Shown here in pieces: positions 1 to 11,152 of a DNA stretch of 64,000 nucleotides; the first letter of the stretch is position 1; each line of letters opens with the position of its first letter. The notes under the pieces are model-generated. The model was not told the DNA's origin and made no database searches. It worked only from the letters and a program-made list of their open reading frames with translations. The stretch is taken from contig JAQGEQ010000106.1 in assembly GCA_034620365.1 (NCBI GenBank), positions 1 to 64,000 on the forward strand, read 5' to 3'. The translations under genes were made by a program, and so were the position numbers. The DNA comes from Pegea sp. RAD2-039. Its lineage: Eukaryota > Chordata > Thaliacea > Salpida > Salpidae.

Positions 1-180
1 TACTACTTTACTATCATATTCAGGTGTTGTAGTATATATATAAATATAATTTTTTTTCATCTTCTTAATCTTCTCTACAAGCTTTCTAAGATAACAAATT
101 CTTCATTGAGTAGATAACTTTACACGTACATCATTAAAACAAAGTATTGACCCGTCACATACATCACTAATCAGTTGACT
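1..180. repeat. Left-edge end of a duplication unit
   Basis: This stretch matches 29281-29460 and 57681-57860, which lie between the TSP1 gene end and the next MTMR14 copy. At 180/181 the match jumps to the equivalent of about 29862, so roughly 400 bp present upstream of copies 3 and 4 is missing here. On the minus strand it includes a coding-like relic described at 29270-30210. Confidence 0.8.
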
Positions 181-407
181 TCAGGGAATGCAATAAATGG
201 ATCAGTTGGAGGCTTCTAACAATTTATGCTTAAATTAAGCTTTCTAACTGAAATCAGAAAATTCTTCTGTCATTTCACTATCGTGTGAGATTTGTTGACC
301 ATTTTTTGGAAATGAAAAAAAAATAACTTGATTCACTTCATCAGAAGTTTAAATGAAACACTATTTTGATTTTATTGAGATTTTTAGTTTAATCAGTTTT
401 TATTCAA

Positions 408-530
408 CTATCTGTTTTCACTTGGAACTATATTTGCATGCACCACTTCCATTTTCGCCTCTCCATCATTTGCTTGCTTACTTATAAAATGCTTAAGATC
501 TTTCGATGTTATTATTTCAGGAGTTATATT
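408..530 (-). pseudogene. Unidentified minus-strand coding relic (copy 1)
   Basis: About 40 codons stay open on the minus strand, with protein-like composition; one core segment reads KDLKHFISKQANDGEAK. The same frame is kept in copies 2 and 3 (5896-6018, 30088-30210), where several differences are conservative (K/R, F/Y, E/D). Copy 4 (58416-58538) has a stop in it. I do not recognise the family. It may be an upstream exon of the minus-strand TSP1 gene that lies downstream in each unit, but no continuous gene model is proven. Confidence 0.3.
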
Positions 531-2253
531 TTTTCAAATTATTTGGTCCTTAGAATTCTGAAAAAGCTTTTGATAATTAATCCTTAACAAATAATTTTGG
601 ATTATAAAGTGAAAAAAGCCATTTGCTAATCAAAGTATTAAGCTCTGGCTTTGTATGCTGACTATTTTGATCCTATTGATCTTATCAAACAGTGTATTCA
701 TATCTTATGATTTTTGTATTGACTTACTATAAGCTTTTATTATTTTTATGTTTGCTAAACATTTTTATATTTTAATCATTATTGAATAATTTATTTTTTT
801 ATTTGTTTTATTTGTGAAAAATAATAATTAAGCTATCAATTTTAACAGTTTTTATAAAAGTTTTTAAAATAAAAACAATTTTCTTTTATAATACTTCTGG
901 CTTTTTCTATATAAAATCCCTTGATTTAAAAAATATCAATTTAGCAACTAAGCTAATAAAGTTTTGCTTGATTATGGGCTGAATTGGTATTTCAAATCTA
1001 AGAAATATTTTACTTTAAAAGCTTTTTTGTAACTTTCTTTAAATAATTTTTTTAAACATTATAATTCGTTTCATTTGTGTTGTAATGTCTTATTGGTTTG
1101 TGTCAAAATATGTTTTTTTTCTAGATGATTGATAGTCGTTTATAAGATAAATATATGTTTAATCATTTTTTTAACTTGATGCTTATATTCACTCAAAACT
1201 ACTTTTGTTGAAATTTTATTATTTTATTAACTAAATTTTTTTAAGGATATATAAAAAGGTTTTATTATGAATTTTTTTTTATTCGTTGGTTTATGTTTAA
1301 TTTTCTTAGAGTTAAATCCAAATTTTGATTTTGTTTATAAAGTTTTTCTTTTCTCAAAATTTAGTGATAGAATTTGATGAAACTGTTTTTATAGTTTTTT
1401 TCATTTTATAATAATCTTTGTATTTTTTTTATTTAAATATTATTTCTTCTTTTTTTTTATTTTTTGGTGACAATTTGTTAACAAATTAATGAAAAATTAT
1501 TGTTATAGTATCTTTCACTATTTATTTTATCTATCAAACACTTTCAAAAAGGATTTTTTAAACAATCATTATATTTTTTATTTGTTTTGTGCTTATATAA
1601 TTTATTTATTTTTTCTTAATTTATTTTAAAATTTATCATTGACTTTCATATTTTTACTGTTAGCTACATGTTTTCTGATCATTTTAAAGTTTATCTTCAA
1701 GTTGTACATTAATATTTAAAAAAACTTTTAATAATTAATATTATTAAACTTTTGTAAATGAGTATTTTGTGATATATATTTTTATTACTTCAATTATGAA
1801 AAAACTTTATATAAAAAATAGATTATATATTAAGCAAGAAAATATTTTTTAAAGAAGTTTGATTAAATTTTTAAATAGGCAAAAATAATTAGATAGTTCC
1901 TTTGATTTACTGGATAAGTTATAAGTATCTTTACTAGATAATTTTGTTTTTGATTTTTGTTCATTAAAAGCTAAAATCATATATAGTATAAAGAAGTTTC
2001 TGCCTTAATTATAAAAACATTTGTGAATATAAGACTTTGGTTTGTTAAAATTAGATGTTTATAATATATTATGTAAAAGTATTAAAATGTAGTTTTGAAA
2101 GTACATTTTAAGCTGACTCGGACATTCATTTTACACTAAAAACTTGTAAGGTTTTGAATAGTATTTGCTAAAATATTTGTTTACGACTAAAAATTAAAAT
2201 ATTTATTACAAAAGTGAAATAATATATTTTTTTTATTTTTTGTTAAATTCTAG

Positions 2254-2285
2254 TCTAGTAAATTTTCAATATCTGAATCTAAATA
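2254..2285 (+). promoter_or_regulatory. Possible 3' splice site or trans-splice acceptor before MTMR14 copy 1
   Basis: A T-rich run at about 2227-2246 is followed by AG at 2252-2253 and again at 2257-2258, leaving a leader of about 30 nt before the ATG. The same arrangement precedes all four copies. Cnidarians such as Hydra use spliced-leader trans-splicing, so this could be an SL acceptor; a cis intron in the 5'UTR is the alternative. Confidence 0.35.
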
Positions 2286-3740
2286 ATGACAAGCTTTACT
2301 GAAGACCAATTTAATGGACCCATTACTGAAGTTCTTGCAAGAATAATGAATGCTGCTCTTATAGAGCCGACTGTTTTTTGGGAAAAGCAGACATATGCAC
2401 AAAAGCTCTCTGATATATGTATTGAGCTCTTTAATCGGGACTCTAAATGTGAAGCTATAGACAATGATAATGGTCGTTACTGCAGTAGTTATCCTCATAA
2501 AATTGTCATCCCAATCAAATCAAAAAATACTGCAAATAACTTTGTTGATAGTCAAGAAAGTTTGTTGGAATCTGAAGAAGCTTTTTATTATAAAACGCTC
2601 TTTGATGATATTGTTACTGATGGCAGATTTGGCCGAGCAAGATGCCGCTTTCCTGTCCCTGCCATGCAAGTATTTGGCAAATACATATGTAGGTCATCAA
2701 CTTTATCCTGTGGAAAAGAAATAGTTGCCCAAACCGCTGTGAATAAGCTCAAATCATTTTTTGGATTTGGTCATGAGATAGCCAAAAAAGAAATCAGTTT
2801 ATCGAAAGTTGAAGCTAATGAAGCTTTCAACTCTTTGAGTTATTATGATCAATTGGTAAGTAGATACAGACAATTGGATATTCAAGTTTTACAGAGTTTT
2901 GGCATTACTGATATATTTGATTTGATGGTTGAGAGCAAAAAGGTGAAGTATGGATTGTATGTGTCATCTTCAGAGAAGATAGATCGAGAAAATCGTTATA
3001 CAAACTTCAGCCTAAATGCCATACCTTATCCTGGTTGTGAGTTTTTCACTGAATATTCTGAAAGTAAAAGAATTGGTAAAGATCTTTATTTCGACTGGAA
3101 GCAAAACGAAGTGAACACTCAACTGAAAGTAACTAATCCCATTTTAAATGGAATCGATTTTTCATCTTATAAGAGTTGGGATCTTGACCAAATAACCAAA
3201 AACTATTTACTGATTTTACTGAACAAAATCAAAGATGGCTCCAATGGATTGTTAGTTCATTGTATATCTGGTTGGGACAGGACACCTATGTTTATCAGCT
3301 TGTTACGACTTTCATTATGGGCTGATGGGCTCATTCATGAGTCCTTATCTGTATGTGAAATCGTCTTTTTAACCACCGTTTACGATTGGCTGATGTTTTC
3401 TCATAACTTTAAAAGCCGATACAGCAAAAAGGAAGAAATTATGTACTACTGTTTTGCTACACTTGAAACAGTTGCTGAAGAAAAATTTTCATTAATTCCG
3501 GATGATTTTGAACCAAATATGAAATCCTTATCAAAGTTTTCCTGCATTTTTTGTGCTGATCAGTCAGCAGCTTCCAAACAACAAAATGTGAAAGTCAATG
3601 AAAATAATCAAGTAATCAATTCTCAAAAAAAATGTTGTATCCGAAAAAGAGCCTTGCTGCTTCGTAAGAAGAGACTCCTTGCTGCCAAAGAATTGTTTAT
3701 CTCAGCATATGAGTCACTTGACGCACATACAACAAATTAG
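2286..3740 (+). CDS. MTMR14: MTMR14-like phosphoinositide 3-phosphatase, copy 1
   Basis: An intronless frame of 484 codons. It encodes a myotubularin-related protein 14 (Jumpy) type phosphatase; this family removes the 3-phosphate from PI3P and PI(3,5)P2 and modulates autophagy and membrane traffic. The active site HCISGWDRTP is visible, with His325, Cys326 and Arg332 forming HCX5R. Other family segments are the LMVESKKVKYG block (about residues 217-227), the YPGCEFF block (about 248-254) and the segment ISLLRLSLWADGLIH after the catalytic loop. The C-terminus has a basic cluster and a short helix-like end that resembles the vertebrate C-terminus, but the long Ser-rich insert of vertebrate MTMR14 (about 650 aa) is absent. 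The ATG has A at -3. Vertebrate MTMR14 has many exons, so a single exon suggests a retrocopy origin. Relative to copies 2-4, copy 1 has private residues such as Ser, Cys and Val at about 83, 141 and 201. Confidence 0.93.
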   Translation: MTSFTEDQFNGPITEVLARIMNAALIEPTVFWEKQTYAQKLSDICIELFNRDSKCEAIDNDNGRYCSSYPHKIVIPIKSKNTANNFVDSQESLLESEEAFYYKTLFDDIVTDGRFGRARCRFPVPAMQVFGKYICRSSTLSCGKEIVAQTAVNKLKSFFGFGHEIAKKEISLSKVEANEAFNSLSYYDQLVSRYRQLDIQVLQSFGITDIFDLMVESKKVKYGLYVSSSEKIDRENRYTNFSLNAIPYPGCEFFTEYSESKRIGKDLYFDWKQNEVNTQLKVTNPILNGIDFSSYKSWDLDQITKNYLLILLNKIKDGSNGLLVHCISGWDRTPMFISLLRLSLWADGLIHESLSVCEIVFLTTVYDWLMFSHNFKSRYSKKEEIMYYCFATLETVAEEKFSLIPDDFEPNMKSLSKFSCIFCADQSAASKQQNVKVNENNQVINSQKKCCIRKRALLLRKKRLLAAKELFISAYESLDAHTTN

Positions 3741-4562
3741 GAAAGCAAGTCTGACGCCTTCTGATAACTCTGATTAGCAAAATATTATGTTTTAAGTAAA
3801 TTATAATTAACTGATAAATTTAACCATTTTTCACTGAATTATAAAGTTTATGTTTGTATGTAACAAGTATCACAGACAAAAATTTTGTTTCAAAAATATT
3901 GTTTACTACAATATTCTGCTATTCAAAAAGTATGTGATGTCGTACTTTAAGAAAAGTTTTTTTTGTTTTTCACCGCCGTTCTAATAATTTCTTAAATTAT
4001 GTTTGATTTGAATTTCTTTTTATGTTATTTTCATTCTGACAAACTAATAATATTTCTTAAACTACTAAAGATGTGGCTTCATCATTAATAACTTTTATTC
4101 TAACATAAACTTGTTGTATATTAAAGACGTTTATCAGATTAGTAACTGGCCTAATTGAAATAAGTGAGTTTTCTAGATGTCATTATTATATTAGAATTGA
4201 TTTCAACCGTTTATCAATGTTTTAAACGTGATGCATTTGTGATATTTAAGCGTTTACATTAAATTTATATTTCTTTTTATCTAAATTTTTGATTAAATTT
4301 GCTTAGAAATATAGGACAGTATTGAAAATATTCCAGAATAGTTCAGCTGCCATTCACTGCAAACTTTCATTAATTCAAGCTCTAACAATTCAAGACCAGA
4401 ACAGTTTTACTAAAATCACGTTTTTTAATATATCTAATTACAAACAAAATAAGAAATTTGTATCCATTAGGATTACACAAATTTCATGTTAACTACCTCT
4501 TAATACAAATGATGAAATAAATATGTAGCCCCAAAAAAATTGAGGGAACAAAATTAATGAAA
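3741..4562. other. 3' flank of MTMR14 copy 1
   Basis: AT-rich sequence repeated after every MTMR14 copy, with no gene visible. Copy 1 lacks about 78 bp near 4460 that copies 2-4 carry. Substitutions in the second half (from about 3992) group this flank with the one after copy 4, not with those after copies 2 and 3. Confidence 0.7.
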
Positions 4563-4872
4563 TTAGGGGCTGCTTTGGCCTTGAACGGCCATTCGGTAAA
4601 AGTCTTGATTGGTGGAACAGAAAGCCTCTAGGGTGACTTTTTCTTGTCTACAGCCTGCGTTTTTTCTTTCTACTTCATTTGTTTGCAAAGTAAAATTGCT
4701 ATTTGAAGCAATCTGCTGAAATAGCTTCCCAGTTGCTAGTATTGAAGTTAAGCGATTTTGCATAGTGCTATACATCTTTGAGACGTAGACAGTGATAGCT
4801 GACATTGCATTTGGATTTAAATAGTTTCTATCGAACAGATGCTTTGGATTCTGTCTGTTGTCTATTCAACGC
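4563..4872. repeat. Shared tail of the MTMR14 duplicons
   Basis: This block recurs at about 10128-10437, 34309-34618 and 62641-62954. On the minus strand a frame of about 66-80 codons is open in copies 1-3, but copy 4 has a stop in it, so I do not call a protein. At about 4872 the copies part: copies 1 and 4 run into a LINE fragment, copies 2 and 3 into unit-specific DNA. Confidence 0.6.
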
Positions 4873-4911
4873 ATGTGTTCTAATAATGTAATAATGTGTA
4901 AGAATAATGTA

Positions 4912-5502
4912 AGAGTTTGCCATCATCGTTTGTAAAAACGCTATTAAATTGATTGTTTAGACTCAGTTTTATTTTTGGTTCCATCACAAGCTGGTCGCTG
5001 TTATCAAGTAAGGGAGGTATTTGAGATCTCGCCTTAAGTCTGCGATTTATGAATCTCAAAAACGTTTTCTTGCTAGGTGAAGATAAAACTACACTTTCTC
5101 TTCCTAAATAGAAATTTGAAATTGATTTCTTGTATACTTTAAAAAGATACTTGTACAGAGATTAGATGGAAGGATCTGCTTTAGTTTGTTTGTATATGAG
5201 GTTTTTTAAAGATTGTAAATTCTTTAAATTTTTTGGCAGGTGTAGTTTTTTATTTAATCTATACAAAGGTATGAAATTTTAAATTGACTATTTAACGATG
5301 TTAGTAAACTTTGAGTAAATAGTATTGATGTCTGCGGAAGAGTTGCAAAAAGAAATCCATTCAACATCTGATATAAACTTGTTTAAATGATTTTAATTTC
5401 CAAAGTAAACGATCCTTTTGTTTAAAGTTTAACCTTTCATAAAAATGTTTGATGGAGCTTGAATTCAATCATGTTGTGATTGCATGTCAGAGCAAAAGGT
5501 TC
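4912..5502 (-). mobile_element. Decayed LINE ORF2 fragment (endonuclease-RT linker)
   Basis: Same orientation and clear similarity to 42353-42950 of the LINE at 40576-44951, that is, ORF2 between the end of the endonuclease domain and the start of the RT domain. Indels and stops break it. The same fragment lies after MTMR14 copy 4 (62998-63527). It ends near 5513, where sequence typical of a unit start begins. Confidence 0.8.
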
Positions 5503-5513
5503 TTTTTACTTTT

Positions 5514-7775
5514 TTCTTTGTTTGCTTTATTCTCGTACTTAGCCTTTTAATTTTAAAAAATCAATAGTTAACAAAGCATTTTCTGGAGTTGACACAGCTA
5601 TATCAAAATAAGTAATAGAACTAATCAAACCTTGGTAGTTTCTACAGCAATCTTCTTTAAGCGACCATGTTCAGGGAATGCAATAAATGGATCAGTTGGA
5701 GGCTTCTAAGACTTTATGCTTAAATTAAGCTTTGTAACTGAAATCAGAAAATTCTTCTGTCATTTCAATATCGTGTGAGATTTGTTGACCATTTTTTGGA
5801 AATGAAAAAAATAACTTGATTCACTTCATCAGAGGTTTAAATGAAACACTATTTTGATTTTATTGAGATTTTTAGTTTAATCAGTTTTTATTCAACTATC
5901 TGTTTTCACTTGGAACTATATTTGCATGCACCACTAACATTTTCGCGTCTCCATCATTTGCTTGCTTACTTATATAATGCTTAAGATCTCTCGATGTTAT
6001 TATTTCAGGAGTTATATTTTTTCAAATTATTTGATCCTTAGAATTCTGAAAAAGCTTTTGATAATTGGTCCTTAACAAATAGTTTAGGATTATAAAATAA
6101 AAAAAGCCATTTACTAATCAAAGTATTAAGCTCTGGCTTTGTAGGCTGACTATTTTAATCCTATTGATCTTATCAAACAGTGTATTCATATCTTATGATT
6201 TTTGTATTGACTTACTATAAGCTTTTATTATTTTTATGTTTGCTAAACATTTTTATATTTTAATCATTATTGAATAATTTATTTTTTTATTTGTTTTATT
6301 TGTGAAAAATAATAATTAAGCTATCAATTTTAAAAGTTTTTATAAAAGTTTTTAAAATAAAAACAATTTTCTTTTCTAACACTTCCGGCTTTTTCTATAT
6401 AAAATCCCTTGATTTAAAAGTTGTAAATTTAGCAATAAAGCTAATAAAGTTTTGCTTGATTATGGGCTGAATTGATATTTCAAATCTAAGAAATATTTTA
6501 CTTTAAAAGCTTTTTCGTAACTTTCTTTAAATAATTTTTTTAAACATTATAATTCGTTTCATTTGTGTTGTAATGTCTTATTGGTTTGTGTCAAAATATT
6601 TTTTTTTTCTAGATGATTGATAGTCGTTTATAAGATAAATATATGTTTAATCATTTTTTTAACTTGATGCTTATAATCACTCAAAACTACTTTTGTTGAA
6701 AATTTATTATTTTATTAACTAAATTTTTTTAAGGATATATAAAATAGTTTTATTATGATTTTTTATTTATTTTTTGGTTTATGTTTAATTTTCTTAGAGT
6801 TAAATCCAAATTTTGATTTTGTCTATAAAGTTTTTCTTTTCTCAAAATTTAATGATAGAATTTGATGAAACTGTTTGTATAGTTTTTTTCATTTTATAAT
6901 AATCTTTGTATTTTTTTTTATTTAACTATTATTTCTTTTTTTTTTATATTTTTTGGTGACAATTTGTTAACAAATTAATGAAAATTAATTGTTATAGTAT
7001 CTTTCACTATTTATTTTATCTATCAAACACTTTCAAAAAGGATTTTTTAAACTATCATTATATTTTTTATTTGTTTTGTGCTTATATAATTTATTTATTT
7101 TTTCTTAATTTATTTTAAAATTTATCATTGACTTTCACATTTTTACTGTTAGCTACATGTTTTCTGATCATTTTAAAGTTTATCTTCAAGTTGTACATTA
7201 ATATTTAAAAAAACTTTTAATAATTATTATTATTAAAATTTTGTAAATGAGTATTTTGTGATATATATTTTTATTACTTCAATTATGAAAAAACTTTATA
7301 TAAAAAATAGATTATATATTAAGCAAGAAAATATTTTTTAAAGAAGTTTGATTAAATTTTTAAATGGGCAAAAATAATTTAGATAGTTCCTTTGATTTAC
7401 TGGATAAGTTATAAGTATTTTTATTAGATAATTTTGTTTTTGATTTTTGTTCATTAAAAGCTGAAATCATATATAGTATAAAGAAGTTTCTGCCTTAATT
7501 ATAAAAACATTTGTGAATATAAGACTTTGCTTTGTTAAAATTAGATGTTTATAATATATTATGTAAACGTATTAAAATGTAGTTTTGAAAGTACATTTTA
7601 AGCTGATTCGGACATTCATTTTACACTAAAAACTTGTAAGGTTTTGAATAGTTTTTGCTAAAATATTTGTTTACGACTAAAAATTAAAATATTTGTTACG
7701 AAAGTGAAATAATATATTTTTTTTCTTTTTTGTTAAATTCTAGTCTAGTAAATTTTCAATATCTGAATCTAAATA
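5514..7775. other. 5' flank of MTMR14 copy 2
   Basis: AT-rich duplicon sequence without a plus-strand gene. It carries minus-strand coding-like relics at about 5530-5680 and 5896-6018, equivalent to those before the other copies. The acceptor-like TAG..TAG pair recurs at 7741-7748, just before the ATG. Confidence 0.55.
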
Positions 7776-9230
7776 ATGACAAGCTATACTGAAGACCAAT
7801 TTAATGGACCCATTACTGAAGTTCTAGCAAGAATAATGAATGCTGCTCTTATAGAGCCGACTGTTTTTTGGGAAAAGCAGACATATGTACAAAAGCTCTC
7901 TGATATATGTATTGAGCTCTTTAATCGGGACTCTAAATGTGAAGCTATAGACAATGATAATGGTCGTTACTGCAGTAGTTATCCTCATAAAATTGTCATC
8001 CCAATCAAATCAAAAAATACTGCAAATAACTTTGTTGATGGTCAAGAAAGTTTGTTGGAATCTGAAGAAGCTTTTTATTATAAAACGCTCTTTGATGATA
8101 TTGTTACTGATGGCAGATTTGGCCGAGCAAGATGCCGCTTTCCTGTCCCTGCCATGCAAGTATTTGGCAAATACATATGTAGGTCATCAACTTTATCCAG
8201 TGGAAAAGAAATAGTTGCCCAAACCGCTGTGAATAAGCTTAAATCATTTTTTGGATTTGGTCATGAGATAGCCAAAAAAGAAATCAGTTTATCGAAAGTT
8301 GAAGCTAATGAAGCTTTCAACTCTTTGAGTTATTATGATCAATTGGTAAGTAGATACAGACAATTGGATATTCAAATTTTACAGAGTTTTGGCATTACTG
8401 ATATATTTGATTTGATGGTTGAGAGCAAAAAGGTGAAGTATGGATTGTATGTGTCATCTTCAGAGAAGATAGATCGAGAAAATCGTTATACAAACTTCAG
8501 CCTAAATGCCATACCTTATCCTGGTTGTGAGTTTTTCACTGAATATTCTGAAAGTAAACGAATTGGTAAAGATCTTTATTTCGACTGGAAGCAAAACGAA
8601 GTGAACACTCAACTGAAAGTAACTAATCCCATTTTAAATGGAATCGATTTTTCATCTTATAAGAGTTGGGATCTTGACCAAATAACCAAAAACTATTTAC
8701 TGATTTTACTGAACAAAATCAAAGATGGCTCCAATGGATTGTTAGTTCATTGTATATCTGGTTGGGACAGAACACCTATGTTTATCAGCTTGTTACGACT
8801 TTCATTATGGGCTGATGGGCTCATTCATGAGTCCTTATCTGTATGTGAAATCGTCTTTTTAACCACCGTTTACGATTGGCTGATGTTTTCTCATAACTTT
8901 AAAAGCCGATACAGCAAAAAGGAAGAAATTATGTACTACTGTTTTGCTACACTTGAAACAGTTGCTGAAGAAAAATTTTCATTAATTCCGGATGATTTTG
9001 AACCAAATATGAAATCCTCATCAAAGTTTTCCTGCATTTTTTGTGCTGATCAGTCAGCAGCTTCCAAACAACAAAATGTGAAAGTCAATGAAAATAATCA
9101 AGTGATCAATTCTCAAAAAAAATGTTGTATCCGAAAAAGAGCCTTGCTGCTTCGTAAGAAGAGACTCCTTGCTGCCAAAGAATTGTTTATCTCAGCATAT
9201 GAGTCACTTGACGCACATACAACAAATTAG
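7776..9230 (+). CDS. MTMR14: MTMR14-like phosphoinositide 3-phosphatase, copy 2
   Basis: An intact 484-codon intronless frame, colinear with copy 1. The catalytic HCX5R loop is intact (Cys326, Arg332), as are the YPGCEFF block and the basic C-terminus. I count 11 nucleotide differences from copy 1 in the CDS, six of them amino-acid changes (F4Y, A39V, S/G near 83, C/S near 141, V/I near 201, L/S near 410). The flanks differ more and carry indels, which hints at constraint on, or conversion of, the coding part. This copy heads the first full duplication unit and is followed by decayed EGF exons on the other strand. Expected role: cytosolic PI3P/PI(3,5)P2 phosphatase. Confidence 0.93.
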   Translation: MTSYTEDQFNGPITEVLARIMNAALIEPTVFWEKQTYVQKLSDICIELFNRDSKCEAIDNDNGRYCSSYPHKIVIPIKSKNTANNFVDGQESLLESEEAFYYKTLFDDIVTDGRFGRARCRFPVPAMQVFGKYICRSSTLSSGKEIVAQTAVNKLKSFFGFGHEIAKKEISLSKVEANEAFNSLSYYDQLVSRYRQLDIQILQSFGITDIFDLMVESKKVKYGLYVSSSEKIDRENRYTNFSLNAIPYPGCEFFTEYSESKRIGKDLYFDWKQNEVNTQLKVTNPILNGIDFSSYKSWDLDQITKNYLLILLNKIKDGSNGLLVHCISGWDRTPMFISLLRLSLWADGLIHESLSVCEIVFLTTVYDWLMFSHNFKSRYSKKEEIMYYCFATLETVAEEKFSLIPDDFEPNMKSSSKFSCIFCADQSAASKQQNVKVNENNQVINSQKKCCIRKRALLLRKKRLLAAKELFISAYESLDAHTTN

Positions 9231-11152
9231 GAAAGCAAGTCTGACGCCTTCTGATAACTCTGATTAGCAAAATATTATGTTTTAAGTAAATTATAATTAA
9301 CTGATAAATTTAACCATTTTTCACTGAATTATAAAGTTTATGTTTGTATGTAACAAGTATCACAGACAAAAATTTTGTTTCAAAAATATTGTTTACTACA
9401 ATATTCTGCTATTCGAAAAGTATGTGATGTCGTACTTTAAGCAAAGTTTTTTTTTGTTTTTCACCGCCGTTCTAATAATTTCTTAAACTATGTTTGATTT
9501 GAATTTCTTTTTATGTTATTTTCATTCTGACAAACTAATAATATTTCGTAAACTACTAAAGATGTGGCTTCATCATTAATAACTTATTTTCTAACATAAA
9601 CTTGTTGTATGTTAAAGACGTCTATCAGAATTAGTAACTGGCCTAATTGAACTAAGTGAGTTTTCTAAATGTCATTATTGTTTTAGATTTGATTTCAACC
9701 GTTTATCAATGTTTTAAACGTGATGCATTTGTGATATTTAAGCGTTTACATTAAATTTATATTTCTTTTTATCTAAATTTTTGATTAAATTTGCTTAGAA
9801 ATATAGGACAGTATTGAAAATAGTCCAGAATAGTTCAGCTGCCATTCACTGCAAACTTTCATTAATTCAAGCTCTAACAATTCAAGACCAGAACAGTTTT
9901 ACTAAAATCATGTTATTTAATATATCTATTTACAAACAAGATAAGAAATTTCAACATAATTAGGTTTCAGACATTATTTTAGATAATTTCATCTAAAACA
10001 AAATGTTTCGAAAAATTGAAAATTGTATCCATTAGGATTACACAAATTTCATGTTAACTACCTCTTAATACAAATGATGAAAGAAATATGTAGCTGCTAA
10101 CAAATTGAGGAAACAAAATTAATGAAATTAGGGGCTGCTTTGGCCTTGAACGGCCGTTCGGTAAAAGTCTTGATTGGTGGAACAGAAAGCCTCTAGGGTG
10201 ACTTTTTCTTGTCTACAGCTAGCGTTTTTTCTTTCTACTTCATTTGTTTGCAAAGTAAAATTGCTATTTGAAGCAATCTGTTGAAATAGCTTCCCAGTTG
10301 CTAGTATTGAAGTTAAGCGATTTTGCATAGTGCTATACATCTTTGAGACGTAGACAGTGATAGCTGATATTGCATTTGGATTTAAATAGTTTCTAACGAA
10401 ACAGATGCTTTGGATTCTGTCTGTTGTCTATTCAACGCATGTGTTCAAGTCAGCAAAGCTTTTGGTTTGCATAAAGTGTTGTACTTTGTGGTTAGACCAG
10501 TCCGCCGTAAGACTTCTTTGTTTGAGATAATTTTCTGTTATGTTCTAAATGTTATAAATGCGGCTAACACAATGAATTTAAAAGATATCAAGTTTATTTT
10601 TAATAATATTTAACAAAGCTCATGTTTCACTTACGAAAAGTAGCGTCAAAAAAAGCCTCTATTAATAGCAGCTTTAGTTTTATTAAATTTTAATTATCCC
10701 TTTAAGTAGATCTTGCAATGGTGCCAAATGATTTACCGAAGCTACCGTTGATCTCGCCTTCGATCGATAATAGTAATCATTATTAAATTTCATTTAAACT
10801 AGAGCTTATTTATCTAAAGTATCGAAAATCTGAGAAAGTGTGCTATTTCTATTCAACTAATTACAAAAGCTACAACTTGTCACTCATATCAATGTTTATT
10901 TTAATTATCTTAACTTTAATCAAAGTTTTAATGAAATCAAAATAAAATGTACTTGTTTGTTTATCAAAAAAAATGAAATCAAATTTTCTCTAAACATTTA
11001 GAAGTAATTCATTCATTATTTCATAGAAAAACAAATGCATTTGAATAAGGTTATATTTTATTTGAAAAAGTGCTCATTTAAAACACTTTAAAAGTTTTTG
11101 ACAAACTTTTTCAATTCTTCAATTTTTACTTTTAACTAAATTGTTTATTTGC
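9231..11152. other. 3' flank of MTMR14 copy 2
   Basis: AT-rich duplicon tail, then unit-specific DNA that matches 33413-35335. A plus-strand frame at 10410-10613 (67 codons, also at 34591-34794) has no recognisable domain and is not called. Nothing else is evident. Confidence 0.5.

Larger units (their letters stand above)
181..2285. other. 5' flank of MTMR14 copy 1
   Basis: Very AT-rich DNA repeated upstream of all four MTMR14 copies (also about 5663-7775, 29862-31959, 58259-60295). No plus-strand gene is visible. A T-rich tract ends in two tandem AG dinucleotides at 2253 and 2258, about 30 bp before the ATG. This could be a 3' splice site for a 5'UTR exon or for a spliced leader. The only coding-like signal is on the minus strand at 408-530. 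Confidence 0.6.

Noticed and set aside
2279..2464. Minus-strand frame overlapping the MTMR14 start
   Set aside because: It lies antisense within the MTMR14 coding sequence and is explained by it.
3741..3840. Poly(A) tract as the hallmark of MTMR14 retroposition
   Set aside because: No A-rich tail is visible after the stop codon; the retrogene idea rests only on the absence of introns.
4563..4805. Minus-strand frame of up to 80 codons repeated after each MTMR14 copy
   Set aside because: It is conserved only as duplicated DNA; copy 4 has an internal stop, and the start codon context differs between copies. No recognisable domain.
10410..10613. 67-codon plus-strand frame, also at 34591-34794
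   Set aside because: No domain, no supporting splice or start evidence, and present in both units only through duplication.
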